A stretch of DNA of 64,000 nucleotides from positions 186,001 to 250,000 of the forward strand of contig NZ_JAUNXR010000002.1 of the NCBI RefSeq assembly GCF_030539665.1, in the 5' to 3' direction. Position 1 is the stretch's first letter. Every line of letters starts with the position of its first letter. Under the pieces are notes generated by a model. That model was not told the origin of the DNA and did no database searches. It was given only the letters and a program-made list of their open reading frames with translations. The stretch comes from Methanobrevibacter sp. (GTDB lineage: Archaea > Methanobacteriota > Methanobacteria > Methanobacteriales > Methanobacteriaceae). The position numbers were made by a program, and so were the translations under genes. Positions 39,366-49,373 of this stretch are shown here, piece by piece.

Positions 39366-39944
39366 ATGGATTTTAAGATTGACACAATGGAAACCGTTTA
39401 CATACCTGCTGAGGATTCTTTTTTACTTGCTGAGAATTTGGCCATAAAGCCTGGCGATTCCGTTTTAGAAATCGGGACAGGGACTGGAATTGTGGCCATG
39501 TATGCATCGAAAATTACAGACAAGATAACCGTAACGGACATTAATTTGGATGCGGTTACCCTAGCTGAAAAAAACTTCAAGAAGAACAATATAGAAAACA
39601 TTGAAATCTTGTTTGGAAACCTGTTTGAACCTGTAAAAAATAGAAAATTTGATGTAATTTTATTTAATACTCCATATCTACCAACCGAAAATGGTGATGT
39701 TATAGATGATAATCTAAATTATGCATTTGATGGTGGATTAAATGGTAGAAAAGTAATTGATAATTTTTTAAATGAAGTGAAAAATCATTTAAATGAAAAG
39801 GGAACTGTCCAGATTATACAGTCTTCACTTTCAAACAATGAAGAAACTTTAAAAAGACTAGACGAATTAGGATTTGTAAGCGAAATAGCAGCTAGTGAAC
39901 ACTACTTTTTCGAAGACATTACATTAATTAACAGCTATTTATAA
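39366..39944 (+). CDS. HemK/Mtq2-type methyltransferase
   Basis: 192-residue SAM-dependent methylase with VLEIGTGTGIVA and the catalytic motif NTPYLPTE (NPPY in most relatives, here Thr for the first Pro). The short single-domain form resembles the archaeal/eukaryal Mtq2 group that methylates a glutamine of the release factor, but the substrate is inferred. It begins 8 bases after ksgA and closes the operon. Confidence 0.86.
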   Translation: MDFKIDTMETVYIPAEDSFLLAENLAIKPGDSVLEIGTGTGIVAMYASKITDKITVTDINLDAVTLAEKNFKKNNIENIEILFGNLFEPVKNRKFDVILFNTPYLPTENGDVIDDNLNYAFDGGLNGRKVIDNFLNEVKNHLNEKGTVQIIQSSLSNNEETLKRLDELGFVSEIAASEHYFFEDITLINSYL

Positions 39945-39965
39945 AAAAAATAAGAAGAATGGAGA

Positions 39966-40826
39966 TTATTGAATTTCTCCATCGAATACGAGTTCTGCAG
40001 GACCTTTCATTAAAGCTCCCAATTCACCATCTTTTTCATAGACATTGAATTCTAAATCTCCTCCAGGAAGATGTAATAAAATGTCCTTATCAAAAAGACC
40101 TAATTTAAATCCGGAAATTGCAGTAGAGGTTGCTCCAGTTCCACAAGCAAGAGTTACTCCAGCTCCTCTTTCCCAAGTTCTCATAATTCCCTCGTTTTCA
40201 GAAATCACTTGAACAAAATGAACGTTTATTTTTTCTGGGAAAACTTCATGACATTCAATAGCTGGACCGAATTTATCAATATCAACAGAGGCAACATCTT
40301 CAACAAATATTATTGCATGTGGGTTTCCAACGCTGATTGCAGTTATTGCATAGGTTTCATCTAAAACTTCCAAGTCCCCATCCAAGAATTCTTCTTCATC
40401 TGCAATCATTGGAATTTCTTTTGTTTTGAATGTAGCAGTTCCCATGTCCACCTTAAATAATACCGGTTCTCCATCTTCTACAGTGATTTCAATTGTTTTA
40501 ATTCCTGATTTTGTTTCTACAGTCATTTTTTCCTGTTTTAATATTCCTTTTCTGTAGACAAAATCAGCGAAACATCTGATACCGTTTCCACACATTTCAG
40601 CTTCACTGCCATCTGGATTGAACATTCTATATCCAATATCGGCCACTTCAGATGGAACTACAAAGAGAACACCGTCCCCTCCTACACCAAAGTTCCTATG
40701 ACACAAGAATCTGCATGCTTCAGCCTTTTCTGCTTCAGGAATAACTTCCCCTTTTGATTCGTCAATTATTGGGAAGTCATTACCGATTCCATGCATTTTT
40801 GAAAATTTTAATCCTTTGAGATTCAT
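39966..40826 (-). CDS. dapF: Diaminopimelate epimerase
   Basis: Converts LL- to meso-diaminopimelate in lysine synthesis. 286 residues. The two catalytic cysteines are in MCGNGIRCFADF and ACGTGATSTA. Downstream partner of lysA with 9 bases between; the pair performs the last two steps of the pathway. Confidence 0.95.
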   Translation of the reverse strand: MNLKGLKFSKMHGIGNDFPIIDESKGEVIPEAEKAEACRFLCHRNFGVGGDGVLFVVPSEVADIGYRMFNPDGSEAEMCGNGIRCFADFVYRKGILKQEKMTVETKSGIKTIEITVEDGEPVLFKVDMGTATFKTKEIPMIADEEEFLDGDLEVLDETYAITAISVGNPHAIIFVEDVASVDIDKFGPAIECHEVFPEKINVHFVQVISENEGIMRTWERGAGVTLACGTGATSTAISGFKLGLFDKDILLHLPGGDLEFNVYEKDGELGALMKGPAELVFDGEIQ

Positions 40827-40835
40827 ATTACCAAC

Positions 40836-42119
40836 CTATTGTAAGTGTTCTGGAATGGTTTGTTTTGCCATTAAGTCTTCAAAGGTTTCTTTTTCACGTA
40901 CTAAATGACATTTGCCGTTTTCAACAAGGACTTCTGGAGTTAATGGTCTGGAATTGTAATTTGAAGACATTGTAAATCCATATGCACCAGCATTTAAAAT
41001 AGCTAAAAGATCTCCTTCTTCTATTTCAGGCATGAATCTGTCTCTTGCAAACAAGTCTCCGGACTCACATACGTTTCCTGCAATGTCCACTTCTTGGGTG
41101 TTTGGCTCGTTCATCTTGTTAGCCACTACGATGTGATGGTATGAATCATACATTGCAGGTCTGAGCAATGTGTTAAATCCAGCATCTACACCAATGAATT
41201 TTCTGTAGCTTTGTTTAACACTGTTTACACGTACAAGCAATACACTTGCATCCCCTACAAGATATCTTCCAGGTTCTAGGTACATTGTTGGGTTGCCCAT
41301 ATCATATTCTTCAAGTTTTTCTTTGAACAATGCAATGTTTTCCTTTGCAAAGGTATCGATGTCTACAATATTTTCATCAGGAGTGTATGGAATTCCTACT
41401 CCACCACCAAAGTCAACAAATTCAAAGTCAATGCCTGCTTCTTGATGTACTTTGCCTGCAATGTCCATTGTTGATTCGATAGCTAATTTAAATGGTTCTG
41501 GATCAAGAATTCCTGAACCGATGTGAGAATGCATTCCAACTGGGTTGAAACCTAATTCTTTTGCAAGTTTGTAAACTTCTACAGCCTCATTATCCATAAT
41601 ACCGAATTTACTCATTACACCACCAGTGATACAGTGATCGTGGTGTCCTGCTCCAACCATTGGGTTTACTCTAAATGAAATTTTAAGTCCGTTTGGTTCA
41701 ATGATTTCAGCTAATCTTTTTAATGCAGATACTGAGTCTATGTTTAAAACTGCTCCTTGATCTAAAACAAATTTTAATTCATCGTTGGTAATGTTATTTC
41801 CTGTAAATAATATTCTGTCTCCTGAAAAACCCATTTTTCTTGAGATATATACTTCTCCAGGAGATACTGCATCAATACAACAACCTTCTTGTTCGAGGAT
41901 TTTTAAAACTGAAAGGTTAGTATTAGCTTTACATGCATAGAATACTTTAAAATCTGGATAATATTTTGAAAATGCTTCGTAAAATCTTTTATAATTATCT
42001 CTTATCCTATTTTCATCAATCACATAAACTGGAGTACCAAATTCATCAGCGATATCGCAAGCATCTGCTCCACCAATATCCAAATGACCTTTATCATTAA
42101 TTTTAATATTTAAATCCAT
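40836..42119 (-). CDS. lysA: Diaminopimelate decarboxylase
   Basis: PLP enzyme that makes lysine from meso-diaminopimelate. About 427 residues from the ATG at 42119, which has AGGTG upstream; a longer frame adds 13 residues without support. The PLP lysine is in YACKANTN, and the phosphate-binding glycine run GGGVG and the C-terminal CESGDLFA are present. Confidence 0.95.
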   Translation of the reverse strand: MDLNIKINDKGHLDIGGADACDIADEFGTPVYVIDENRIRDNYKRFYEAFSKYYPDFKVFYACKANTNLSVLKILEQEGCCIDAVSPGEVYISRKMGFSGDRILFTGNNITNDELKFVLDQGAVLNIDSVSALKRLAEIIEPNGLKISFRVNPMVGAGHHDHCITGGVMSKFGIMDNEAVEVYKLAKELGFNPVGMHSHIGSGILDPEPFKLAIESTMDIAGKVHQEAGIDFEFVDFGGGVGIPYTPDENIVDIDTFAKENIALFKEKLEEYDMGNPTMYLEPGRYLVGDASVLLVRVNSVKQSYRKFIGVDAGFNTLLRPAMYDSYHHIVVANKMNEPNTQEVDIAGNVCESGDLFARDRFMPEIEEGDLLAILNAGAYGFTMSSNYNSRPLTPEVLVENGKCHLVREKETFEDLMAKQTIPEHLQ

Positions 42120-42277
42120 TTTATCACCTACGAAAAAAAAGGTATAATAAAACCTCAAAAAAAGTTATTTTTTTTATATTTGTAAAACATCATATATAAA
42201 TTTTAGGCATTCCTAAATTGAAATTATAAAATTTAATATAATAAAAAATTTTTATAAATTAACAAAGGAGTGATAAA

Positions 42278-42682
42278 ATGGAGAAAGGTTATGGGCTGAC
42301 AATGAGAGGAATAATAAAAAACGAAAATGGAGAAATATTACTTTTAAAACGTTGCCCCAATTGTCATTATGGCTCTGAAATGTGGGAACTTCCCGGCGGA
42401 AAAGTCGATAAAGGGGAATTTTTTGATGAAGCATTAATACGTGAAATAAAAGAAGAAACCGGCCTCAACAGCAAACTAGGAGATTTTTGTGAAGGAATAA
42501 GTGAGAAATATCCTCATAAAAGAACAGTACAGATCATAATGTATCTAAAAGATGTGGAAGGCGATGTAAAGATTAGTGATGAGCACATAGATTATATGTG
42601 GGCAGATATTGAAAAAATGAAAAAATTGGAAATAACACCTGCATTGAAAAAATTATTAGAAAAAAAAGAATTTAAAATATAA
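42278..42682 (+). CDS. Nudix hydrolase
   Basis: 134 residues. The Nudix box GGKVDKGEFFDEALIREIKEETGL is complete. GAAxxLLKRCPNC-like text before it suggests a small zinc-free loop variant. It may clean up oxidised or unusual nucleotides; the substrate is not predictable. GGAG precedes the ATG. Confidence 0.85.
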   Translation: MEKGYGLTMRGIIKNENGEILLLKRCPNCHYGSEMWELPGGKVDKGEFFDEALIREIKEETGLNSKLGDFCEGISEKYPHKRTVQIIMYLKDVEGDVKISDEHIDYMWADIEKMKKLEITPALKKLLEKKEFKI

Positions 42683-42692
42683 AAAAATGAAG

Positions 42693-43859
42693 TTATAAAA
42701 CTTCATCTAAAGCTACAATTAACTTGTCAATCTCTTCTTTGGTGACTGTTAACGGAGGAGCGAATCTTAAAACATTTCCGGCAGTACAATTGACAAGGAA
42801 ACCTTTTTCTCTCATGATGTCAACGAATTCGCCACCTTCTTTGTTAAGCTCAACACCAATAAGTAAACCAAAGCCTCTTACTTCTTTAATTATATCATGA
42901 TTGTCCATTAACCCTACTAGTTTTTCAGATAGATATGCACCCATCTCTACACAATTTGTAAGAAGATCATCTTCATAAAGAACATCCAAAACCGCATTAG
43001 CGGATGCACAAACAAGAGGACCACCACCAAATGTAGTACCATGATCTCCTGGTTCAAAGCCTCTAGCCACTTCTTCTGTTGCGAGGAAAGCTCCCATTGG
43101 AACTCCTCCACCAATACCTTTTGCAACGGACATGATATCTGGTTTTACCCCATAAATTTCATGTGCAAATAAAGGTCCGCATCTTCCAAAACCGGTTTGA
43201 ACCTCATCCACAATGAAAACAATGCCGTTTTCCTTACATAACTTTTCGATTTCAGGCAAGTAGTCATCATTAGGAATATTTACTCCACCTTCACCTTGAA
43301 TAGGCTCTACAATAATAGCTGCAGTTTCATCAGAGATTGCTTCCTTTATAGCGCCAATATCATTGTAAGGCACTTCAATAAATCCTTGTGGTAAATTCTT
43401 AACGTATGGAGCTTTATATTTTTCCTGACCAGTTGCAGTGACTGTTAAAAGAGTCCTACCATGGAATGAATGTGTTGTTGTAATAATTTCGCTTTTCCCA
43501 GTGTATTTTAAAGCTAACTTAATAGCTCCCTCATTGGATTCAGCACCACTGTTAGTATAGAAAATTTTATCAAAGCAGGTTAAATCAACCAATCTTTTTG
43601 CAAACTCAATTGCAGGTTCATTATAATAAATATTGGAAATGTGAATTAATTTTTCTGCTTGTTTACTAATAGCATCTACAACTCTCGGATTTTTATGACC
43701 TAAACAGTTAACAGCTATTCCTGCGAAGAAATCCAAATATTCCTTTCCTTCGGTATCCCATACCTTGAGACCTTCACCATGATCCAATACAATTGGCTGT
43801 CTAGTGAAAGTATTCACAAAGTATTCATCTTCAGCTTCCATTAATTCTTTAGTGTTCAT
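42693..43859 (-). CDS. argD: Acetylornithine aminotransferase
   Basis: PLP aminotransferase of arginine synthesis, which in methanogens may also act in lysine synthesis. 388 residues from the ATG at 43859 (GGTG upstream). Visible: NSGAESNEGAIKLA, TTHSFHGRTL, IVEPIQGEGG, FIVDEVQTG and the PLP lysine in SVAKGIGGG. Monocistronic. Confidence 0.93.
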   Translation of the reverse strand: MNTKELMEAEDEYFVNTFTRQPIVLDHGEGLKVWDTEGKEYLDFFAGIAVNCLGHKNPRVVDAISKQAEKLIHISNIYYNEPAIEFAKRLVDLTCFDKIFYTNSGAESNEGAIKLALKYTGKSEIITTTHSFHGRTLLTVTATGQEKYKAPYVKNLPQGFIEVPYNDIGAIKEAISDETAAIIVEPIQGEGGVNIPNDDYLPEIEKLCKENGIVFIVDEVQTGFGRCGPLFAHEIYGVKPDIMSVAKGIGGGVPMGAFLATEEVARGFEPGDHGTTFGGGPLVCASANAVLDVLYEDDLLTNCVEMGAYLSEKLVGLMDNHDIIKEVRGFGLLIGVELNKEGGEFVDIMREKGFLVNCTAGNVLRFAPPLTVTKEEIDKLIVALDEVL

Positions 43860-43933
43860 AATAATCACCATAAAATATTTTATATATAAGTAAATATATT
43901 ATTAATGATATTTAAAATTTAAGAAGTGGTATT

Positions 43934-44365
43934 ATGAAAAAAGCAATAATAGAAACTGAAAAAGGTACAATCGAATTAGAATTATTCCCTGAAGATGCAC
44001 CAGGAACTGTAGCAAACTTTGAAAAATTAATCAAAGAAGGATTTTACGATGGATTAACTTTCCACAGAGTAATCCCTAACTTTGTAATTCAAGGAGGCTG
44101 TCCTGTAGGAAACGGTACTGGCGGACCAGGATATACAATAAAATGTGAAACCGAAGGAAATCCCAATAAACATGGAACCGGTGCACTTTCAATGGCACAC
44201 GCTGGAAAAGACACTGGTGGAAGCCAATTCTTCATTACACATTCTCCACAACCTCATTTAGATGGTGTTCACACCGTATTTGGTCAAGTTATCAAAGGTA
44301 TGGATGTTGTCAATGAAATCGAACAAGGAGACAAAATGTTAAAACTTGAAGTAATTGACGAATAG
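43934..44365 (+). CDS. ppiB: Cyclophilin-type peptidyl-prolyl isomerase
   Basis: Single-domain cyclophilin of 143 residues. The catalytic arginine is in [34 protein letters not shown] follows. No signal peptide, so cytoplasmic. A strong terminator follows. Confidence 0.95.
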   Translation: MKKAIIETEKGTIELELFPEDAPGTVANFEKLIKEGFYDGLTFHRVIPNFVIQGGCPVGNGTGGPGYTIKCETEGNPNKHGTGALSMAHAGKDTGGSQFFITHSPQPHLDGVHTVFGQVIKGMDVVNEIEQGDKMLKLEVIDE

Positions 44366-44391
44366 TTGTTTAATTAACAACTATTTTTTTA
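44362..44391 (+). terminator. Terminator of ppiB
   Basis: Nine-base arms ATAGTTGTT and AACAACTAT around five bases, followed by six T's. Confidence 0.75.
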
Positions 44392-44407
44392 ACTTTTTTA
44401 GATTTGA

Positions 44408-44698
44408 ATGGAAAATCAATTTGAATGTCCTGAATGCGGAACTGTTTTTGAAGAAGGACAGACTGAATGCCTGGAATGTGGATATAAAATAAGAAATTAC
44501 AAGTTAATTGCAGTTTTGGGTTACATTTTCTCCTTTTTATTCCCTATTGTTGGAATCTTTATTGGTTTTTATCTGCACGGCAAGCAACAGAAGAATGGAA
44601 AATATGTAGTTGTCCTTTCTTTGGTTATGCTTTTGATAATATTGCTTGTTCCTTGGGCTTCAGATATTAATCTCAATTATTACTATAGCTACAATTAA
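44408..44698 (+). CDS. Small zinc-ribbon membrane protein
   Basis: 96 residues. N-terminal zinc ribbon of two CxxC pairs (CPECG...CLECG) followed by two hydrophobic segments (about residues 33-52 and 65-83). This arrangement is common among small archaeal membrane proteins of unknown role. It lies between ppiB and a convergent MFS gene. Confidence 0.75.
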   Translation: MENQFECPECGTVFEEGQTECLECGYKIRNYKLIAVLGYIFSFLFPIVGIFIGFYLHGKQQKNGKYVVVLSLVMLLIILLVPWASDINLNYYYSYN

Positions 44699-44717
44699 AA
44701 AAAAAGTTAGAATTAAT

Positions 44718-46097
44718 CTAACTTTTATCATAATACGCCTTGGACCTGATTCCCACTAATGAAGAGAATATTGACACTACACACAGAACTGTACAAATTC
44801 CTGCAGCCAACTGACAGCTAAGCATTAGCAAATGATAATTAGCTGGAATAATAGGCACATTGCCCATAATATATGCAAATATTAGTGTAAACATTCCCAT
44901 ACTCAATGTTTGGCCTATAACTCTCATTGTAGCCACTGAAGCTGATGCGATTGGAGTATCCTTTGGATGGACAGATCCCATAATCGCATTTGTGTTTGGA
45001 GAGGAGAATAAACCGAAACCGAATCCCTGGAATGCCATTGCAACCATCAAGTAGATTAGAGGTGTTGTAGTATCCACAATTGAAATTAAAAATATTCCAA
45101 GAGCCCCGAAACCAATACCTACTGCAGACAATATTTGGGGATTAATCTTATCGGAGATTCTACCGGCAATAGGAGCCATTACAACCTGGAAAACCGGAGT
45201 TATTAATAATATCATTCCCGCCTGACTTGAATCTAGACCTCTGATATATTGCAGATAATAATTGATAATAGTTACAATTGCAAAAGTTGCCAAATAAGCA
45301 CAAAGGGCCGCAAAGTTAGCTGATGAAAATTTGGAATTTTTAAACAGTCTTACGTCAAATACTGGAGCTTTTACTTTAATTTCAGTTACTACAAAAATAG
45401 CTATCAAGATCAGACCTACTACTGTCAAGATAACTCCTGTTGTTTCATTTAGCATTGTAAAACCAAATATAAAGAGAACTATTCCAACAGCATATAAAAC
45501 AGAACCTTTTGTGTCAAGAGGTTTGTCTTTAAATGTAACCCATTCCTTGTTGATTTTTGTTATGAGCAATCCCAGACATAGGAATAAAAATGGAAGTGTT
45601 ATGTAAAATATTGATCTCCAACCAAATGAGAAGTTTAAAAAACCTCCAATAACCGGTGAAAGCGAAGTAGCTAAATATACCCCTACAACAGTAAGACCAA
45701 TAGCCTGACCTCTATCTTGTGGTTTGAATGCGGATACAACCATGGCCATTGCAGCAACGTTTAGAAAACCTGCACCTGCACCCTGAAATATTCTGCAAAT
45801 CAAAAACATGTCTTTAGAAATGGAAAATACACATACAATCGAACTTATTATATACAAAACCATTCCAAATACCATTGTCTTCTTAAGACCAAACTTTCCT
45901 GAAATCTGCCCTGCAGGGACTGTTACTGCTGCAACTGACAGGAAGAACAACATGGTAACCCAATTCTGAACAATATTGCTCATGCCAAATTCAACAGCCA
46001 ATGATGGGACTGAAATCATTACTGCTGATGAGAGAAATACTGTAAAGAATGAAGTTACGGCTGCTATGACCAAAACATATTTTTCAAAATTATCCAT
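44718..46097 (-). CDS. MFS multidrug exporter (DHA2 family)
   Basis: 459 residues with about 14 hydrophobic helices, typical of the DHA2 drug:proton antiporters. Motif A-like loop GQISGKFGLKK after helix 2 and motif C-like GGFLNFSFGWRS near helix 5. The ATG directly follows the TAA of the marR gene, so the pair is coupled. Closely related to the genes at 1-802 and 46951-48333. The substrate is unknown. Confidence 0.92.
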   Translation of the reverse strand: MDNFEKYVLVIAAVTSFFTVFLSSAVMISVPSLAVEFGMSNIVQNWVTMLFFLSVAAVTVPAGQISGKFGLKKTMVFGMVLYIISSIVCVFSISKDMFLICRIFQGAGAGFLNVAAMAMVVSAFKPQDRGQAIGLTVVGVYLATSLSPVIGGFLNFSFGWRSIFYITLPFLFLCLGLLITKINKEWVTFKDKPLDTKGSVLYAVGIVLFIFGFTMLNETTGVILTVVGLILIAIFVVTEIKVKAPVFDVRLFKNSKFSSANFAALCAYLATFAIVTIINYYLQYIRGLDSSQAGMILLITPVFQVVMAPIAGRISDKINPQILSAVGIGFGALGIFLISIVDTTTPLIYLMVAMAFQGFGFGLFSSPNTNAIMGSVHPKDTPIASASVATMRVIGQTLSMGMFTLIFAYIMGNVPIIPANYHLLMLSCQLAAGICTVLCVVSIFSSLVGIRSKAYYDKS

Positions 46098-46523
46098 TTA
46101 ATCATCCTCATTTAATTCTATGCTTTTTCTTGTTAATTTTTTAAAAGTATCAAAAAATTCATCGTTGATTTCATTTAATCCCATTTTCTCTTCCCAAGCA
46201 GAATTGATTTTTTTAAATTCTGGGATTAAATTTAAAGCTTTTTCAGTCAATTGCATTTTATATTGCCTTTTATCTTCAAGACCCTTGGATCGAATTATGA
46301 ACCCTTTGTTTTCCAAATCCTTAATTGATTTGGCCACATATCCTTTTGTTAGGAAAAAAATATCAGCCAAATCTTTTTGAGATACGTTGGAAAACTTATC
46401 AATTCTAATCAAAAATAACATCTGAATGTAGTTCAAATCGTATTTTAAGACATTGTCATTCAGATATTTGTGAAGATTTTTATTAAAAATGAACAATTGA
46501 CTTCCGAATGGTCCTTCAAACAT
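46098..46523 (-). CDS. MarR-family transcriptional regulator
   Basis: 141-residue winged-helix repressor. The DNA-binding region is NVSQKDLADIFFLTKGYVAKSIKDLENKGFI, with the wing SKGLEDKRQYKMQL. It lies between a VOC protein gene (5 bases upstream) and an MFS exporter (immediately downstream). This is the classic layout for an efflux pump controlled by its substrate. A palindrome at the unit's promoter is a candidate operator. Confidence 0.9.
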   Translation of the reverse strand: MFEGPFGSQLFIFNKNLHKYLNDNVLKYDLNYIQMLFLIRIDKFSNVSQKDLADIFFLTKGYVAKSIKDLENKGFIIRSKGLEDKRQYKMQLTEKALNLIPEFKKINSAWEEKMGLNEINDEFFDTFKKLTRKSIELNEDD

Positions 46524-46527
46524 GAAA

Positions 46528-46869
46528 TCACTGACTTAAAATAATATTAACCCCATTTGGATCTTTAGTGAAGGCCAAAGTATTGTTTGGTGTTTGCTCA
46601 ATGACTATCTCCAAATCAGGATTATCTTCCTTCATAATTTGCACTTCCCTTTTAACATCATTAACCTTGAAAACAATGCCAAAAAGACCTGTTTCTGGAT
46701 TTTTCTCTTTAATAAGTTCAATACCTGCACCAGACTTGTCTTTGAGGAAAATAATAGTCTTGTCTGGCAAATTTAATTGATTTTCAATTTCAAATCCTAA
46801 TGTTTTCTTATAAAAATTTAAACTCTCATCCATATCCTTAACAAGAATTGTAGTGTATTCTAATTGCAT
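46528..46869 (-). CDS. VOC/glyoxalase-fold protein
   Basis: 113 residues of the vicinal-oxygen-chelate fold (ILVKDMDESLNFYKKTLGFEI and a C-terminal DPNGVNIILSQ). Such single-domain proteins bind or modify small molecules, including drug resistance proteins. It is the first gene of VOC-marR-MFS, which suggests that it handles the same compound as the pump; this is inference. Confidence 0.83.
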   Translation of the reverse strand: MQLEYTTILVKDMDESLNFYKKTLGFEIENQLNLPDKTIIFLKDKSGAGIELIKEKNPETGLFGIVFKVNDVKREVQIMKEDNPDLEIVIEQTPNNTLAFTKDPNGVNIILSQ

Positions 46870-46898
46870 GAAAATTAATATCTTCCTATAAATATAAA

Positions 46899-46916
46899 TA
46901 GTTTCCTATGAAACTA
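46899..46916. promoter_or_regulatory. Candidate MarR operator
   Basis: TAGTTTC-CTAT-GAAACTA, perfect seven-base arms, placed immediately upstream of a TATA-like ATTTATATTTATA (minus strand) for the VOC-marR-MFS unit. Size and symmetry suit a MarR dimer. Confidence 0.55.
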
Positions 46917-46950
46917 AATTCCATTGAAAAAAAAAAATAATGGATAAAAA

Positions 46951-48333
46951 TTATCCACTATTATAATATCCTTTTGACCTGACCCCTATAATTGAAACAA
47001 CAACAGAAATTATACAGACAACAGTACAGATTACTGCAGTTATTTGTGAACTTTGAATCAATAAATGATAATTTTCAGGAATAATCGGCACATTACCCAT
47101 AACTATTGCAAAGACAAAGGTAAATATACCCATACTCATTGTCTGACCAACAACCCTCATTACTGAGTAAGATGCAGAAGCCATTGAAGTTTCTTTTTTA
47201 GGAACTGAACCCATAATCTCGTTTGTATTTGCAGGCGAGAACAGACCAAATCCTAAACCTAACAATATGAATGAAATTATAACCAGTACAAGAGATACCT
47301 CTTTTGAAAGGAATATAATCATTATAATTCCTACAGCACCAATAACTCCACCAATAGCGGCCAATATTTGCGGATTGATCTTATCGGACAAGGATCCTGA
47401 AATCGGAGACATGATGACCTGAAGAACTGGAGCTATAATCAAAAGCATTCCTGCTTCCTGTGAATTAAATCCCCTAATATACTGAAGATGGTAATTCATA
47501 ATTGTGAATATTACAGACATTGCAAAATAGGCAGCCAATGCAGCCACATTTGAAGTTAAAAACTTAGGATTTTTAAATAATCCCACGTTGAACACAGGAT
47601 GTTCTGTTTTAAGTTCCATAAATCCGAAGACCACCAATATAATCAAACCTGCAATTGCATAGATAATACCATCAGGTCTGTTTAAAGTTGTAAATCCAAA
47701 TACGAATAGGAATATTCCGAATGAATATAAAATAATTCCTTTAATGTCAATAGGAACCCCTTCAAGAGTTTTCCATTCTTTTTTAATTTCAGTGAACAAT
47801 AAAACTAAACAGAGTACTAAAAATGGAATTGTGAACAGGAAGATAGATCTCCATCCGAATGAATTATTTAAATATCCTGCAAATATTGGAGAAACAATAG
47901 CTGCCAAACAAATACCAATAGCATTGATACCTAAAGCTTTACCTCTCTCTTCTGGGCTAAATGCAGATACAAGCATTGCAGTAGCTGATACAGTGATAAT
48001 ACCGGAACCTGCACCTTGAATAATTCTTAAAATTAGGAACATATCCTGTGAAGTTGAAAACATGATAACTGTAGTAGTTATGATAAAAATAATCAAACCA
48101 ATTATCATAGTCTTTTTAAGTCCATATTTACTAGAAATTTGTCCAACAGGGATTGTTACAACCGCTAGGGAAAGTAAGTAAATAGTACTAATCCAATTTT
48201 GAACAATATTACTCATTCCAAATTCACCAGCTAATGTTGGCACTGCCATCATAACTGCTGAAGATAAAAAAATTGCAAAAAATGCTGTTAATGTAGTTAC
48301 AAATAAAACATAATTCTCTAGTCGAGAAGCCAT
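46951..48333 (-). CDS. MFS multidrug exporter (DHA2 family), second copy
   Basis: 460 residues and about 14 helices; roughly half of its residues look identical to those of the exporter at 44718-46097, including GFGLFSxxNTNEIMGSVP and NVPIIPENYHLL. A palindrome-bearing promoter region separates it from the marR unit downstream. An imperfect palindrome (ATCATCTCAGAGATAAT) lies about 30 bases before its ATG. Probably a tandem duplicate. Confidence 0.92.
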   Translation of the reverse strand: MASRLENYVLFVTTLTAFFAIFLSSAVMMAVPTLAGEFGMSNIVQNWISTIYLLSLAVVTIPVGQISSKYGLKKTMIIGLIIFIITTTVIMFSTSQDMFLILRIIQGAGSGIITVSATAMLVSAFSPEERGKALGINAIGICLAAIVSPIFAGYLNNSFGWRSIFLFTIPFLVLCLVLLFTEIKKEWKTLEGVPIDIKGIILYSFGIFLFVFGFTTLNRPDGIIYAIAGLIILVVFGFMELKTEHPVFNVGLFKNPKFLTSNVAALAAYFAMSVIFTIMNYHLQYIRGFNSQEAGMLLIIAPVLQVIMSPISGSLSDKINPQILAAIGGVIGAVGIIMIIFLSKEVSLVLVIISFILLGLGFGLFSPANTNEIMGSVPKKETSMASASYSVMRVVGQTMSMGIFTFVFAIVMGNVPIIPENYHLLIQSSQITAVICTVVCIISVVVSIIGVRSKGYYNSG

Positions 48334-48419
48334 AAATAATCATCCCCTAAATAAAGCATATAATCATCTCAGAGATAATATTTATAAAATAGTATAAAAA
48401 GGTTTTTATTATAAAAAGA

Positions 48420-49373
48420 TTATTTATTTTTTAACTTGACCATAAGACCAGATTTGCGAGCATAATGGAACAAATAGAGTTGGACATAACCTGCATAATC
48501 ACCAAATTCTTCCATTCCGAATTCCCTAACTTTAGGAACGCTAATGTCCTTTCCATCAAAAAACAAATGGGAAACAATCCTTTTAATCCAAACATCGGTT
48601 GGAAAAGCTTCTCTGAAATTATAGCCGTAAAGCAAAAGACAATCAGCAACTTTAGGTCCAACGCCAGGAATCATTTGAACAGTTTCAAATGCTTCATCGT
48701 AATTCATTTTTGAAATGTCCGAAAGGTCCATTTCAAGTGTAAAAAATTCGCTAGCTTTTTTTAAATAGGTAGAACGATAGCCGAAGCCGCAACTTTTTAG
48801 ATTTTTGTTACAATTACCAATATCTAAAATATTATCAGAATAAGCGAATTCTTCTTCATCGTCCTCAAAGCAAGAATTAATAGTGTTTACATCAGGAAAG
48901 GAGTAAAATTCTCCTGAAGGATAAGAAATCTTCAAACCCCATTTTTCCTTAAGCATTTGAATTGATTTTGTCCATCTGGCAATAGAATTATTAGAAGATG
49001 AAATTGAAGATAGAATAGCCTCGAATTTATTTTTAGCAATGAATAATCTCAATCCATTGCAAAAACCACCCATATCATTAAGCTTCTCATGGTTGTCCAA
49101 ATAGCTGTAAAATTTGCCTAGATTAAAATTTAAATCAAATATGGAGTTCAACTTATCCAATAAAACCTTGTCTGAAATATTAAAATCAGAATTTAAAGGA
49201 TATTCATAATTAAAATCTAAAAAATTGTCCTTCTGAGAAACTTTAAATAAGACCGGCTTATTCTCAACAAAAACAATATCTTTAAACGCATTATTCTCAA
49301 ATATCCAAGGAGGTTGGGAAGTTTGACCTGACAATTGGGTTAAATCAAGATCAATATTCTTTTCAATTAACAT
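48420..49373 (-). CDS. 8-oxoguanine DNA glycosylase (Ogg1 family)
   Basis: 317 residues. N-terminal OGG-type domain followed by a helix-hairpin-helix GPD domain with IPGVGPKVADC carrying the catalytic lysine and FPTDVWIKR with the conserved aspartate. Removes oxidised guanine and cuts the strand. The ATG directly follows the hisF TAG without spacing, so the genes are coupled. This eukaryote-like Ogg1 form is distinct from the archaeal AGOG type. Confidence 0.9.
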   Translation of the reverse strand: MLIEKNIDLDLTQLSGQTSQPPWIFENNAFKDIVFVENKPVLFKVSQKDNFLDFNYEYPLNSDFNISDKVLLDKLNSIFDLNFNLGKFYSYLDNHEKLNDMGGFCNGLRLFIAKNKFEAILSSISSSNNSIARWTKSIQMLKEKWGLKISYPSGEFYSFPDVNTINSCFEDDEEEFAYSDNILDIGNCNKNLKSCGFGYRSTYLKKASEFFTLEMDLSDISKMNYDEAFETVQMIPGVGPKVADCLLLYGYNFREAFPTDVWIKRIVSHLFFDGKDISVPKVREFGMEEFGDYAGYVQLYLFHYARKSGLMVKLKNK

